Positions 30,669-40,914 of a DNA stretch of 64,000 nt are shown here, piece by piece. Positions within the stretch are counted from its first letter, which is position 1; every line of letters starts with the position of its first letter. The notes under the pieces are model-generated. The model was not told where the DNA came from. It saw nothing but the letters and a program-made list of their open reading frames with translations, and made no database searches. A program made the translations under genes and the position numbers. Origin of the DNA: Polynucleobacter necessarius (GTDB taxonomy: Bacteria; Pseudomonadota; Gammaproteobacteria; Burkholderiales; Burkholderiaceae); the NCBI RefSeq assembly GCF_900096755.1, contig NZ_LT615227.1, forward strand, positions 972,489 through 1,036,488, in the 5' to 3' direction.

Positions 30669-31229
30669 GTGATGACCAAACTTTATTCCGCAGTATTTGC
30701 CGGCATTTTCTGCTTTATTTCTTTGACTGCCTATGGCCAGTCAGATGAAGCAGTTAAAACCATTTCATCTTTGGATGTTCCACGATATTTAGGTACGTGG
30801 TATGAAATAGCCAAGTTTCCGAACTGGTTTCAGAAAAAGTGCGTCGGGAATATAAAGGCCGTGTATTCAGTTAGGCCGGATGGAAATCTGAAAGTGCTCA
30901 ATAGCTGTAAAACGGCCGATGGCAGCATGTCTGATGCTGAAGGTACAGCACGCCAGCTTGGCGCAAAAGACTCCCCTAAGTTGGAGGTACGCTTTGCACC
31001 CGCATGGCTTTCTTTCTTGCCCATGGTGTGGGGGGATTACTGAGTGATTGACCTGGACCCGCAGTATCAAGTTGCCGCCGTCAGCGATCCACGCCGAGAA
31101 TATTTATGGGCTCTATCTAGAACCCCTCAGTTGGACAAGAAAGTCTATGACGATTTGCTGCAACGTTTGCAGGCGCAGCAGTTTGACGTGCGCAAACTAG
31201 AGATGACCACTCAAGCTGTATCGAAATAA
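30669..31229 (+). pseudogene. blc: Bacterial lipocalin (Blc), in-frame TGA
   Basis: Signal peptide MTKLYSAVFAGIFCFISLTAYG, then the lipocalin hallmark RYLGTWYEIAKFPNWFQ. The frame is open for 187 codons except for TGA at 31041-31043 in VWGDY-VIDLDPQYQVA. Relatives have Trp there (GDYWV), so TGG to TGA is the likely change. The remainder ends RLQAQQFDVRKLEMTTQ, as expected. Lipocalins of this type bind lipids in the envelope. The loss of two strands and the closing helix should prevent folding. Confidence 0.85.
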
Positions 31230-31245
31230 CAGAAATAAGAAAATC

Positions 31246-32181
31246 GTGACTGCACATCTATTGCCGCCAGGTATTGAAGTTTTTGAGAGAGGCTGGCTAT
31301 CAGCTAATAACATCCTGCATTATGGTGACGCTGATGTGTCTTTGGTGGACAGCGGTTTTCATGCTCATCAGAATCTTACTTTATCTTTAGTTAGACATGC
31401 ATTAGAAAAAAATGGGTTAGGTCAGCTAAATAAAGTAGTTAACACTCATCTCCATTCAGATCACTGTGGTGGTAATGCTGCTCTAGAAAAAGCGTTTGAT
31501 TGTGAGATCTATATTCCGGCTGCCGAAGCCTTGGCTGTCAAGACATGGGATATGAATTTACTCAGCTATGAAAACCTTGGGCAAGAGTGTCCCCGGTTTG
31601 CGCATCACAATGTATTGGTCCCAGGGCAGCAGATACAGTTGGGTCGATATCGATGGGATATCTTGGCGGCCCCTGGTCATGACCCGCATTCGGTGATGTT
31701 TTACCAGCCAGAGCATGAGATCTTGATTTCAGCTGATGCCTTATGGGAAGAAGGATTTGGTGTCATTTTCCCGGAGCTGTGGGGTGAGCCTGGATTTGAA
31801 GAAGTGGCGCAAACTCTAGACTTAATTGAATCGCTGTCGATCAATCTGGTGATTCCTGGTCATGGCAAACCTTTTGCGGATGTTGAAAAATCTTTATCTA
31901 CAGCGCGCTCTCGATTGGATTATTTGGCCTCAGATCTTGATCGTAACGCTAGGCATGGTGCAAAGGTTTTATTGAAATACCGGCTATTGGAGTGGCGCAA
32001 TCAAGAATTATCATTAATCAATGAGTGGATTGCTCAGACGCCTGCATTAATTAGTTCGGCCAAAATTCTAAATATGAGTATTGAAGAGTTTGCCGAATGG
32101 TTGCCAAGAGCTTTGGTGAAGCAACCGCAAGACGTTTTTTGGCTAATGGTCATAAAGTCATTGCTGTTGGCAGAAGATTAG
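31246..32181 (+). CDS. MBL-fold hydrolase, 3' end replaced by deletion
   Basis: A metallo-beta-lactamase-fold protein with THLHSDHCGG (residues 67-76), APGHDPHSV and IPGHGKPF metal-binding motifs, so the catalytic core is complete. The authentic sequence runs to about MSIEEFAEWL near 32098. After that the frame passes into the next gene's sequence read out of frame, giving a foreign tail of about 26 residues. It may still be functional. The substrate is unknown. Confidence 0.7.
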   Translation: MTAHLLPPGIEVFERGWLSANNILHYGDADVSLVDSGFHAHQNLTLSLVRHALEKNGLGQLNKVVNTHLHSDHCGGNAALEKAFDCEIYIPAAEALAVKTWDMNLLSYENLGQECPRFAHHNVLVPGQQIQLGRYRWDILAAPGHDPHSVMFYQPEHEILISADALWEEGFGVIFPELWGEPGFEEVAQTLDLIESLSINLVIPGHGKPFADVEKSLSTARSRLDYLASDLDRNARHGAKVLLKYRLLEWRNQELSLINEWIAQTPALISSAKILNMSIEEFAEWLPRALVKQPQDVFWLMVIKSLLLAED

Positions 32182-32843
32182 AGCGCTTAGAGGCATTGAA
32201 AAACTCATTGCCTGCTGATCAACAGAAAAAACTCCTCACCATGGTGGTAGATGTTTGTGATAGCGCCAAGGTGGACGCTCTGGCTGCCGCTTTGCCCGCT
32301 GAGTTTTCGAAGGTTACTGTGCTCGTGAATAATGCTGGCCTGGCATTAGGCTTAGAGCCTGCGCATAAAGCGTACTTGAGTGATTGGGATCAAATGATTG
32401 ATACCAATATCAAAGGCTTGGTACACATGAGCCGCGCTTTTTTACCGGGAATGGTTGAGCGCAAATGTGGGCACGTGATTAATTTGGGATCTGTGGCTGC
32501 AAATTACCCCTACCCAGGTGGAAATGTCTATGGTGGTACTAAGGCATTTGTAAAGCAGTTTAGTTTGAATTTACGCGCTGACTTGATTGGGACTTCAGTG
32601 CGAGTCACTTGTATTGAGCCTGGTATGTGCGCTGGAACAGAGTTCTCAAACGTTCGCTTTAAGGGTGATGATGAGAAAGCGGAGAAGGTTTATACCGGTG
32701 TGAAGGCTTTGAGTGCTGACGATGTTGCAGAAACAATCTATTGGTCAGCTACTTTGCCGAGCCGTATGAATATCAATGTGCTTGAGGTGATGCCAGTGCA
32801 GCAAGCATTCAATGCATTTAACGTGCATCGCGGAGAGTTTTAA
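32097..32843 (+). pseudogene. YdfG-like short-chain dehydrogenase lacking its NAD-binding start
   Basis: From SFGEATARRFLANGHKVIAVGRR onward this is a classical SDR: VLVNNAGLALG, then NLGSVAANYPYPGGNVYGGTK with the catalytic Ser, Tyr and Lys, and CIEPGMCAGTEFSNVRF. The beginning, which should contain the TGASSG cofactor loop, is absent. The nearest ATG (32097) belongs to the MBL gene in another frame. A single deletion joined the MBL 3' end to SDR codon 12 or so. Without the glycine loop, cofactor binding should fail. Confidence 0.78.
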
Positions 32844-33410
32844 ACTCCAGGCTTTTTCCATTGATAAAACTGGGGATAGACTCGCATCACAACGGGTCCA
32901 TCAAAGTCCCAAGATTTGCAGGTGCCCAAATATTTAGGAGGCTCTTTGCCTTCTGGGTCAAAGAATGCGCCTGGAATGGATTGAAAGGCTGCTGTCGCTA
33001 GACTGTTGAGAAGTTCTCGCAAGTGAGTGCAGCCTTTGATTCCACCTAAATTCATATCAATCGTTTTTCGCCAGCCTTTTTCAAGCTTTGCACCAATCAA
33101 TGAGAGATTTCATAGGGGGAACGGCGGCGGTGCATTCGGCATGTGGGTGTCCATCCATGACTGCTTCAATGTCTTGTACAACCAGATCGCTATTTACTGT
33201 GACGCGCACCCACATGTCATGAAACGCCTCACCAGGCTGCCAGGTTTTAGCGCTCGTAACAAAGGGGTTTGATTTGAAGTCTTTTAGATGACCTTCAATA
33301 TCCCAAAGTCCATCCTCCCTTGCATACCCCTGAAAGGTAATTTCTCTTGTATGAAGTGGTGAGCGGGGTTGTGGGGCTGAAAGCATGTCAATAGATAGGT
33401 GTGAGGGCAA
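32840..33410 (-). pseudogene. DUF2889 protein, 4-bp duplication
   Basis: PRSPLHTREITFQGYAREDG, DGLWDIEGHLKDFK and GGIKGCTHLRELLNSLATAA are DUF2889 landmarks. The family's function is unknown. CAAT is tandemly repeated at 33094-33101. Removing one copy restores PPMKSLIGAKLEKGWRKTI. The length 571 equals 567 plus 4. A repaired protein would have 188 residues. Confidence 0.82.
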
Positions 33411-33469
33411 TATCTAATGATATCAACTGCTAGAAAATCGGGGGTGCCCTGTAGTATTCTCTGCAGCAT

Positions 33470-34195
33470 ATGGCAAACCCCATTTCTTTAGAAAAAATCC
33501 TCTTTAGCCAAGGCTTTGGTACACGTCGCTATTGCAGTGGTTTGGTATACGCTGACCTCGTTAAAGTGAACGGGGTGCAGGCGGAGGATCCTGAGCAGCG
33601 CATTCCTACTGAAGGTTTAATGCTAAATGTTGAGGGTAAGGATTGGGAATATCACGAAAAGGCTTACATTGCCTTTAATAAGCCGCCTAACTATGAGTGC
33701 TCGCATAAGACTACACATCATCCTAGCGTCTATAGCCTCTTACCCAGTCCTTTTGTAGAGCGAGGGCTGCAATGCGTTGGACGTCTAGACTATGACACTA
33801 CCGGTCTATTATTAATTTCTGATGATGGTCAGTTCATTCATAAGATGACTACCCCAAAGAAAAATATCGGTAAGGTTTATGAAATCACTACACCTGATCC
33901 AATCACTCAAGGCCAAATAGACCACCTACTCAACGGAGTAGTGTTGGACGATGATCCTAAGCCTTGCTACGCCACTGCTTGTAAGTTGATTTCTGAGAAC
34001 GTATTGGCGATGAGCATCGTTGAAGGTCGCTATCATCAGGTCAAGCGCATGATGGCTGCCGTGGGTAATCATGTTGCCAAATTACATCGAGTTGAAATTG
34101 GTGCTTACATCATGCCTGCAGATTTGGCTGAGGGCCAGTGGCGCTGGCTATACCCAGAAGATTTAAAGCAACCATCTCAAAGTGTTGCCGCTTAA
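33470..34195 (+). CDS. rsuA: 16S rRNA pseudouridine synthase, RsuA family
   Basis: A 241-residue protein with an S4 RNA-binding domain at the N-terminus (LEKILFSQGFGTRRYCSGLVYADLVKVNG) and the catalytic motif VGRLDYDTTGLLLISDDG. VEGRYHQVKRMMAAVGNHV is the C-terminal family motif. This subfamily isomerises a uridine of 16S rRNA (U516 in E. coli). It overlaps or abuts the pterin dehydratase gene with no gap, so they may be cotranscribed. It is intact. Confidence 0.87.
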   Translation: MANPISLEKILFSQGFGTRRYCSGLVYADLVKVNGVQAEDPEQRIPTEGLMLNVEGKDWEYHEKAYIAFNKPPNYECSHKTTHHPSVYSLLPSPFVERGLQCVGRLDYDTTGLLLISDDGQFIHKMTTPKKNIGKVYEITTPDPITQGQIDHLLNGVVLDDDPKPCYATACKLISENVLAMSIVEGRYHQVKRMMAAVGNHVAKLHRVEIGAYIMPADLAEGQWRWLYPEDLKQPSQSVAA

Positions 34196-34495
34196 ATGAA
34201 TAACGCTTCGTTGCCTGTCGATTTTGATTTTGTGGGCGGCGCACTTTTATGGGTGCAGGATGTTGAGCGCAAGATTATCCAGCGCGAGTTTGTATTTAAA
34301 GACTTTGACCAGGCTTTTCAATTCATGACGCTTAGCGCCCAATATGCCCAAGAGATTGACCATCATCCCGACTGGTCAAATTCTTGGAGTCGGGTGATGG
34401 TGCGCTTAACAACGCATTCTGCTGGCGGACTGACTCAGCTTGATATTGAGATGGCTCAGGCAATGAATCAATTTGTCGAGCAAGTCAATTATTAG
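34196..34495 (+). CDS. Pterin-4a-carbinolamine dehydratase family protein
   Basis: A 99-residue protein with EIDHHPDWSNSWSRVMVRLTTH, containing the two adjacent catalytic His residues of the DCoH/PhhB family, and AGGLTQLDIEMAQAMN at the end. It would dehydrate 4a-hydroxytetrahydropterin. No phenylalanine hydroxylase is in the window. A role in Moco or folate-linked pterin metabolism has been suggested for the family. Confidence 0.85.
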   Translation: MNNASLPVDFDFVGGALLWVQDVERKIIQREFVFKDFDQAFQFMTLSAQYAQEIDHHPDWSNSWSRVMVRLTTHSAGGLTQLDIEMAQAMNQFVEQVNY

Positions 34496-34498
34496 TAA

Positions 34499-34714
34499 TT
34501 AGTGCTCGTCACCTTCGTGATCTTCCTCGTTCATGCTCATGAGGATCGTGGCTAATAGACCGTAGACTACTTCAGTAGAAATCATGCCATCTTCATCAAG
34601 CTCATCAATTAAGTCATTCAAACGATCTTCAGTGGGCTCATTGAGCAAGGTCATTGCACATTCACACCCATAGTCAAAATCTTCGTCGTTTTGGGTTTGA
34701 TTCTCTTCGGTCAT
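34499..34714 (-). CDS. Short acidic protein, unknown function
   Basis: A 71-residue, strongly acidic protein (EDRLNDLIDELDEDGMISTE, ending EEDHEGDEH) with four Cys/Met-rich central positions. It shows no signal or membrane helix. The frame is clean and it converges tightly on the dehydratase gene (3 nt). No family is recognised. Confidence 0.5.
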   Translation of the reverse strand: MTEENQTQNDEDFDYGCECAMTLLNEPTEDRLNDLIDELDEDGMISTEVVYGLLATILMSMNEEDHEGDEH

Positions 34715-34910
34715 ATATATCCTTAATTGAGGCTTCAGAATAGCAAATTACGACCAAATTCGATAGGAATAAATGATTCCCGCCCGGACCGCCTTAGCTA
34801 GATACTGGTCCATTGGGCTCAAGGGATCAAAAGCAGGGTGAAAAAATGTGCGCCTGCAAAAAGCCAATAATGATTTATAGTGATTTGAAAATAAAACTAT
34901 AGGAGACAGT

Positions 34911-35408
34911 ATGAAACTCAATGTAAATGGAAAAGTCCACGATATTGATGTGGAGCCGGATATGCCCTTGTTGTGGGCAATACGTGAGGTGGTTGGCTTA
35001 ACGGGTACTAAGTACGGTTGTGGTGTTGCTCAATGCGGCGCTTGTACTGTTTATTTGAATGGCGAACCAGTGCGTTCATGCTCCATTCCGGTATCAGCCG
35101 TCGCAAATGCAAAAATCACAACGATTGAAGCGCTCTCTAAAAATAATACGCATCCTGTACAGCAAGCTTGGATTGCGCTGGATGTTCCTCAGTGTGGATA
35201 TTGCCAGTCAGGACAAGTAATGGCAGCTGCTGCACTCCTAAAGAGAAATCCTAAACCAACTGATGCGGATATTGATAGCGCTATGGGCAATCTTTGTCGC
35301 TGCGGTACATATCAAAAGATTCGGGATGGCATTCGTGTTGCATCCGGTCAAAAGAAATTGGCAGATGTTCTGGCGCAATACGACGCAAGTCTAGCGACTC
35401 GCGGATAA
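34911..35408 (+). CDS. (2Fe-2S) subunit of an isoquinoline/aldehyde oxidoreductase-type molybdoenzyme
   Basis: A 165-residue protein with a plant-type ferredoxin domain [17 protein letters not shown] and a four-helix [2Fe-2S] domain [17 protein letters not shown] plus [17 protein letters not shown]. All eight Cys are present. It is the small subunit of a two-subunit IorAB-like enzyme. The large subunit gene follows 10 nt later and is broken. A strong AGGAGACAGT ribosome-binding site precedes the ATG. Confidence 0.88.
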   Translation: MKLNVNGKVHDIDVEPDMPLLWAIREVVGLTGTKYGCGVAQCGACTVYLNGEPVRSCSIPVSAVANAKITTIEALSKNNTHPVQQAWIALDVPQCGYCQSGQVMAAAALLKRNPKPTDADIDSAMGNLCRCGTYQKIRDGIRVASGQKKLADVLAQYDASLATRG

Positions 35409-35418
35409 GGAGAAGAAT

Positions 35419-37290
35419 ATGACATTAGAAAATACTTCCCGCCGCGAATTTATTATCAAAGGCACGATGCTTGGTATTGGGCATTGGCGCTATACCAGAT
35501 GCGCTTGCGCAAGCCGGCGTTGCATACGATCCGAATACTCCAACTCAATATGGTGAGGCCGAAGTCAATGCTTGGGTCAGCATTAAGCCGGATAACACGG
35601 TATATATCCGTATAGCGTGTTCAGAGATGGGTCAGGGCACTCGTACCGGTTTAGCTCAGCTAGTGACTGAAGAGCTTGAGTGCAACTGGAAAAAAGTCAA
35701 AACTCAGTCTGCAACCCCTGGGCAAAGTTTGGCGCGTAAACGTGTTTGGGGTGAGCATGGCACAGGCGGTAGCCGTGGCATTCGAATCTCCGAGGACTAT
35801 GTGCGTCGCGGTGCTGCCGCTGCTCGCATCATGTTGCTTCAAGCGGCTGCCGATCAGTGGAAGGTCTCTGTAGGTGAGCTAAAAGTGGATAAGGGCGTTA
35901 TCACACATATTCCAACAGGGCGTAAAACTACATACGGCAAAGTTGCTGAATTGGCATCCACCTTAACGCCGCCTGATCCTAAGTCGATTACCTTACGCAA
36001 TCCTCGAGATTGGAAGGTTGCTGGGCAGCCTTACGCACGTCTTGATACTGCCAATAAGGTAAATGGTGCTAAGGTATACGGCTTGGATCTACAGCTCCCT
36101 GGAATGGTTTGTGCATCTATAAAGGCATGCCCTGTATTTGGCGGCAAACTGGTGAGTTATGACGAAGCCAAGATCCAAAATATGCGCGGAGTTAAGGGGG
36201 TTGTCAAAATTAATGACAGCACTCTAGCTGTCGTGGCTGATACCTGGTGGCATGCCAATAACGCATTAAAGGCTTTACCAATTGTTTGGGATGAAGGTAA
36301 AGCTGCTGGCGTCTCGCAAGATGGTATCGATAAGATGTTGCGTGAAGGCTTAGATGAGCAAGGAGACTTTTGGCAACGCAAAGTCGGCGATGCACCTCAG
36401 GCAATTAATAGTTCTGCCAAAAAGGTCGAGGCCATTTATTACACGCCATATCGCGCACACGTCACGATGGAGCCGATGAATGCCGCCGTAAAGATCACTG
36501 GTGATCGCGCAGAAGCTTGGGTACCAACTCAAAATGGCGAGGGCTCACTTGCAGCGCTATCAGAAGCCACTGGGTTCCCGCTAGCCAATTGTGAAGTTTA
36601 CAAATTAGATTCTGGTTGCGGATTAGGGCGTCGCGGATCAACACAAGACTTCACGACTTTTGCTGCCAAAGTGGCGCAAAAATTTCCGGGAGTTCCTGTG
36701 AAGGCTATCTGGAGTCGTGAGGAAGACATGACTCATGATTACTATCACCCGATTGCGATGGCGAAAATGACTGCCGGTATAGATGGTTCAGGCAATCTAA
36801 CACAGGTATGCATATTAAAGTTGCGGGCCAATCGATTAATGCCACATTAGCGCCACAGAACATTAAAGATGGCAAGGATGAGCGTCAGCTTCAAGGCTTC
36901 TATGAAAAAGTCACCCGTTTAGTATTCGCCCTCAATTCTGGACATGTCGTTAATCCATACTTAACGCGTGAACAAATTGAAGGCTCTGTTGCAATGGCTT
37001 TGGGCGCTATTTTCTTGCCTGAGATTTCAGTCGAAAAAGGCCGCATCAGGCAGCAGAATCTGGATACTTATCCACTCCTCAAGCTTTCAGCAACCCCTAG
37101 AATTGAAACTGTTCTGGTGCCTACCTATGACTTCTGGGGCGGGGTAGGTGAGCCTACTATCTGCGTTGTGGGTCTTGCTGTGGCAAATGCGGTTTCTGCT
37201 GCGATTGGAAGGCCAGTTCGAAACTTCCCGCTAAGTAAGGAGGGTTTAACTTTAGCGAAAGTTTTGCCAAGGCTTTACTTGGAAAAATAA
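35419..37290 (+). pseudogene. IorB-like molybdopterin subunit, two frameshifts and an internal deletion
   Basis: The start MTLENTSRREFIIKGTMLG carries a twin-arginine signal. One extra C near 35472 breaks it (repair gives LVLGIGAIPDALAQA). The body has MGQGTRTGLAQLVTEEL and VWGEHGTGGSRG, typical of xanthine dehydrogenase-family large subunits. A duplicated CA at 36801-36804 shifts the frame again (repair: NLTGMHIKVAGQSIN). GFYEK is then joined directly to VTRLVFALNSGHVVNP. Family members have roughly 100-150 additional residues there, with Moco-contact loops. Three lesions make it inactive. Confidence 0.85.
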
Positions 37291-37291
37291 A

Positions 37292-37312
37292 AAGGCCGCT
37301 GATGCGGCTTTT
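37292..37312 (+). terminator. Terminator after the iorAB-type operon
   Basis: GCCGC / GCGGC stem with a TGAT loop and a T-run on the plus strand. Confidence 0.8.
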
Positions 37313-37351
37313 TTATTGCTTTGAGATTGTTTTGATCATCTAATATGGCTT

Positions 37352-37960
37352 ATGAAATTGTTTAAGAGCGCTATTTTTGTTGCTGGCCTGATACCGCTAA
37401 TGCGTCTATTTTGGTTTGGCACGAATGATGGTCTTGGCGCCAATCCTATCGAATTCATTACGCGCTCTACTGGAACATGGGCTTTAGTATTTTTGTGCAT
37501 TACCTTGGCAATGACACCGCTGCGAGTGTTCAGTGGATCGACATCTTGGATTAAGGTGCGACGGATGCTGGGACTATTTAGCTTCTTCTATGCCTGTATT
37601 CATTTTTCAATTTGGTTTTGGCTTGATCAGGATCTAGACATTAGTGTAGTGCGATGTGGGCAGACGTTATTAAGCGCCCCTTTATTACTATGGGTTTTTT
37701 GTCGTTTGTTCTGCTTATTCCGCTGGATCTCACCTCCAATCAGTGGGCGGTTCGTCTATTGGGGAGGCGCTGGGCTTTATTACATAAACTCATTTATCTC
37801 ATTGCTTGTACTGCCATTGTTCACTACCGGTGGCATAAGGCCGGAAAGAATGATGAGGGTGTTGTGATGATTTTATGGTGCAGTGATTTTGGTATTGCTG
37901 CTTTATCGTTTGCCAATGATCAAAGCGTTTCTACAAAACAGAATAAAACCGAAGTCGTAA
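37352..37960 (+). pseudogene. msrQ: MsrQ haem-binding partner of MsrP, two frameshifts
   Basis: A six-helix ferric-reductase-like membrane protein of about 200 residues that feeds electrons to MsrP. AFVLFLCITLAMTPLRV-like helix 2 (here LVFLCITLAMTPLRVF), RRMLGLFSFFYACIHFSIW and LGRRWALLHKLIYLI contain the haem His residues. TAGTG is duplicated in tandem at 37642-37651 (repair: LDISAMWADVIKRPF). One extra T near 37873 breaks the end (repair: VVMIYGAVILVLLLYRLP). The net +6 keeps total length divisible by three. Confidence 0.87.
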
Positions 37961-37965
37961 AAAGT

Positions 37966-37994
37966 AGGTTTTGAGTTTTGAGTTTTGAGTTTTA
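37966..37994. repeat. 7-bp tandem repeat between convergent pseudogenes
   Basis: GTTTTGA occurs three times in tandem followed by a degenerate fourth copy. It lies between the ends of msrQ and the outer-membrane protein pseudogene. Confidence 0.8.
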
Positions 37995-37998
37995 AGAT

Positions 37999-38890
37999 TT
38001 AAAACTCTGTGGTGTAGCGCATGATGAAGCGACGTGTTTCTACAAAACCATTTTTGATTTCCATATCGCGACCGTATTGAAGGCTGATACGGCCAAAGGG
38101 GTAGTAGGCCAACGCGCTCAATAAAAATCTTTGAGTATTGAACTACATTATTTTGATAGGTATTGCCAATCGTTGTAGCGCCACCAGCTACATAGAAATA
38201 CGATGCGCCAACGGTGTATGTCTGGTTGAACTTGTAGATGGGGCCAAGTTGCGTAGTTGTCAGCGATTTTTGTGTAAGAGAGGTGTTGGTTGCAGAGAGG
38301 CAGGCTGCAGCGCACTGACTATTGCCGCCGAACCACATCGTATCGACCGCAATCATGCCATCTAAGCTTCCAATAATGGGCTGTTGATAGCCCATCTGAA
38401 TATCAGATTTATAGCGATTTTCTCCGGTATTGAAGGGTTGTTGGCTGTTATAGCTTCCGGTTGGTGCGGTAAGGTAACCGGCAATACCCAAATATCTACG
38501 ATTAACTCGATCAGAGTATGGCCAGATGGCTGTAGCAAAAGTTAAATCACCAATGCCGGTATCTGTTGGGTATCCGGCAAGAGAGCCTGCTGGTTTGATA
38601 GTTCCATAAGGCAGTTGTAAATACGATACTGCTGGTAGGTCGCTCACAGAATAGTATGTGAGCAAACGCAGAATTGCACTTTGAGTGCTGATATCTGGGC
38701 TCTTGTAGGGGCCTGTTGAGACTACTGAGCCATTTCTGTAGAACGTGCTGTTATCAGTATTGAGATAACTGATCATTGCATGATTTTTACCTGGTATGGG
38801 GGCATACGATATCATTCGGTTGTAAATCAATTGCCAGCGCAGTAAACGGCAGGGCCATCGAGGCAAAAGCAAGTGATCTAAAAAATTTCA
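37999..38890 (-). pseudogene. Outer-membrane protein of the MetA-pathway (phenol degradation) type, frameshifted
   Basis: The repaired protein begins with a signal peptide (RSLAFASMALPFTALA) and continues PIPGKNHAMISYLNTDNSTF, LPYGTIKPAG, GDLTFATAIWPYSD, IAGYLTAPTGSY and GYQQPIIGSLDGMIAVDTMW. This strand pattern matches the Phenol_MetA_deg outer-membrane family. Three frameshifts are needed: one missing T near 38882, one extra base near 38805, and one indel near 38120, after which the original end YGRDMEIKNGFVETRRFIMR is read. Its transport substrate is unknown. Confidence 0.72.
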
Positions 38891-38984
38891 TGTGAATATT
38901 GTAATTAATATAAAAATTACATGCTGAATAGACGGTAATGCATTGGTATTGAGCTCTGTTTCAATATTCACCTACAATGAATTG

Positions 38985-39308
38985 ATGAAATCACTCTATT
39001 TAAGTTTGTGTAGCGCCCCTTTCTTGTTGAGTGCTTCAGTGCTGGCTCAAACCCCAGTAAATCAAGGCATGCAGACCTTTTCTCCGTATTCAGCGCAGCA
39101 AATTAATGAGTTTAATCATCAGCTGATATCGCCGGTAGAAGGCCCTTTTGGTCCAGTTGCGCCAAATGCCCAGGAGATGAACTTAAGACAAAAACCCACT
39201 TTAGATTCTAAGTTTTACAACAACCCTGAAGGTGAGGATGAGGCTGAGGCACTCGAGACTGAGTCAGCGGAACCCTATCAGCCTTCGAGCCCTGCTATCA
39301 GTTTTTAA
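38985..39308 (+). CDS. Small exported protein, unknown function
   Basis: A 107-residue protein starting at the ATG at 38985 (MKSLYLSLCSAPFLLSASVLAQ), with a signal peptide cleaved after VLA. The mature part is short, Pro- and acid-rich (GEDEAEALETESAEPYQPSS) and probably unstructured. The open frame extends 14 codons upstream, but the signal peptide fixes the start. No family is recognised. Confidence 0.55.
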   Translation: MKSLYLSLCSAPFLLSASVLAQTPVNQGMQTFSPYSAQQINEFNHQLISPVEGPFGPVAPNAQEMNLRQKPTLDSKFYNNPEGEDEAEALETESAEPYQPSSPAISF

Positions 39309-39332
39309 GTCGAGAGCTTATATAAAGCTGAC

Positions 39333-39922
39333 TTAAGCAATTTCGAGATCTGGAATCGAACTGAGCTGCAGTAAGGAATGAGCGGTATCTGGGCTTGCGT
39401 TTAACCAATCGCTAAATAACTCAGGCCTCATTGGCACTATGTATGGTGCGCTTTTCGTCTTCTAGTTTATGAAAACGTTTCATGATCGGATGTTCGCTAG
39501 CATCAATAGTTAACATTGAAAATGACACGATCAATTCACCGGTTTCGGGTTCTGTCCAGGTGTCCCATATGGATGCAATCGCCATAGGTTCACCATTCGA
39601 TTGTTTGATTCCCGTTCGTACCGCTTTACCTGTTTCATAGTTGGGTTCATAAAACGTATCGGCTAAAGTCAGAGCGTAATGACGCTTTGACCATGCGTTT
39701 CTATAAGAAGGTTTTTCGACCAAACTCTTCGTCTTTTGCCCAGGATGGAATTAAGCCAAATCGAGCCAGGCCGATAGCAGTACGGCCAGTATTGTGGCTC
39801 TTCAGCACAATGGCCCCAGGATAGGTTGGAAATACATCGTGAGCGGCGGCAACGGGAAGATCAAGGTCAAAATGATTTTTGACCCAATCAATGTTGGCCG
39901 TGGTGAGGTATTGAACACACAT
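39333..39922 (-). pseudogene. SRAP (YedK/HMCES) protein, deletion plus 4-bp duplication
   Basis: SRAP proteins shield abasic sites in single-stranded DNA through a covalent bond to Cys2. Here the start is MCVQYLTTANIDW with that Cys. FGLIPSWAKDEEFGRKTF is followed by VEKPSYRNAW, so the conserved NARSET segment is missing. The deletion lies between similar CGAAAAACCTT-like stretches near 39712. Downstream, TATG is duplicated at 39438-39445. Repair gives RTIVPMRPELFSDWLNASPD. The loss of NARSET, which contacts DNA, should inactivate it. Confidence 0.83.
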
Positions 39923-40003
39923 GTTTTTATTCTACTGTGGCTAGGGCTTGCTGACGACCCTCTCCTGTTACTATTGGGTCTACTTTTTAGAAAGACTTTA
40001 TTC

Positions 40004-40848
40004 ATGAAACCCTTGATTTCCTTCCTTAAGCCAAAAATGATCAGCATGCTTGCTGGAGCGATTTTGTCGGGCGCATTTACTGCCGCCCCCTCTATGCACA
40101 GCAAAGTGGTTTGCCGCTTAATGCGGCCGCATCCGTAAATGGAGCCATCATTACTAATAACATGGTGGAGCAGGGAATTAAGATGGCGCTATCTCAGGGT
40201 CAGAAAGATTCTCCTGAGCTGCACAAGGCTGTAGTGCAAAAATTTATCGAAGTATTCCTCTTGTCCCAGCAGGCTGAAAAGGATGGCTTAGCGAATTCGG
40301 AAAAGGCAAACAGTCAGTTGGCACTCATTCGTCAAAATTATTTGGCCGATCTTGAGCTTTCTACATACATGGCCAAGAATCCAATTTCCGATGCCGATGT
40401 ACAAGCTGAATACAACAAAGAAATTGCTTCGCTTGGGCCACAGGGCGCGATTGTGGAATACAAGATCAGTGATATTGCTGTAGCAAGCGAGGCGGATGCC
40501 CAAGCTGCTTTAAACAGAATTAAAAAGGGCGAAGCTTTTGATAAGGTCGCTAAGAGTGCTTCTTTGACCCCTAATAAAGCTCAGGGTGGAGCAGTTGGTT
40601 GGGTTCAGCCTGGACAGGTCGGCCCGCAAATCGGTGCGGTATTGATGAATCTAGCTAAAGGTCAGGTATCACAAGCCCCTATTCAGGTTCAACAGGCTTG
40701 GTATTTGATCAAGCTGGAAGATAAAAAATCTAGTAAGCCGCCAACCTTTGAGCAGGCTAAACCAGCGATTCGTGCTGGTATGACGCAAAGAAAGCAGCTC
40801 GAGTTTTTATCTCAAATTGCAAAAGACTCCAAGATTATTGTGCAGTAA
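40004..40848 (+). pseudogene. Parvulin-type (PpiC/SurA-like) peptidyl-prolyl isomerase, frameshifted signal region
   Basis: MKPLISFLKPKMISMLAGAILSG begins a signal peptide, but the frame is lost in a C-run near 40086-40090. Removing two C, or adding one, gives AALYAQQSGLPLNAAASVNGA. The rest is a clean frame: an N-terminal chaperone-like helix region, then a rotamase domain (EYKISDIAVASEADAQAALNRIKKGEAFDKVA, GGAVGWVQPGQV). It would assist folding in the periplasm. Initiation at TTG 40111 would give a cytoplasmic, probably useless form. Confidence 0.75.
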
Positions 40849-40860
40849 AAAATAAGGGCT

Positions 40861-40886
40861 CCTAGGAGCCCTTATTCATTGATTCA
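40861..40886. terminator. Bidirectional terminator, perfect 26-bp palindrome
   Basis: AATAAGGGCTCC and its exact complement meet at the centre (with TA between). It separates convergent ppiC-like and folA genes. Confidence 0.8.
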
Positions 40887-40914
40887 ACATTTCAGTTGAA
40901 TCTTATGCGGTACT

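Noticed and set aside
34750..34905. Possible decayed C-terminal coding remnant on the minus strand (reads FHPAFDPLSPMDQYLAKAVR)
   Set aside because: The stretch looks protein-like and is open for about 35 codons, but I cannot assign a family or a start, so it is not annotated as a gene.
37966..37994. 7-bp tandem repeat as a phase-variation tract
   Set aside because: It lies between the ends of two convergent pseudogenes, not in a promoter or near the start of an intact gene.
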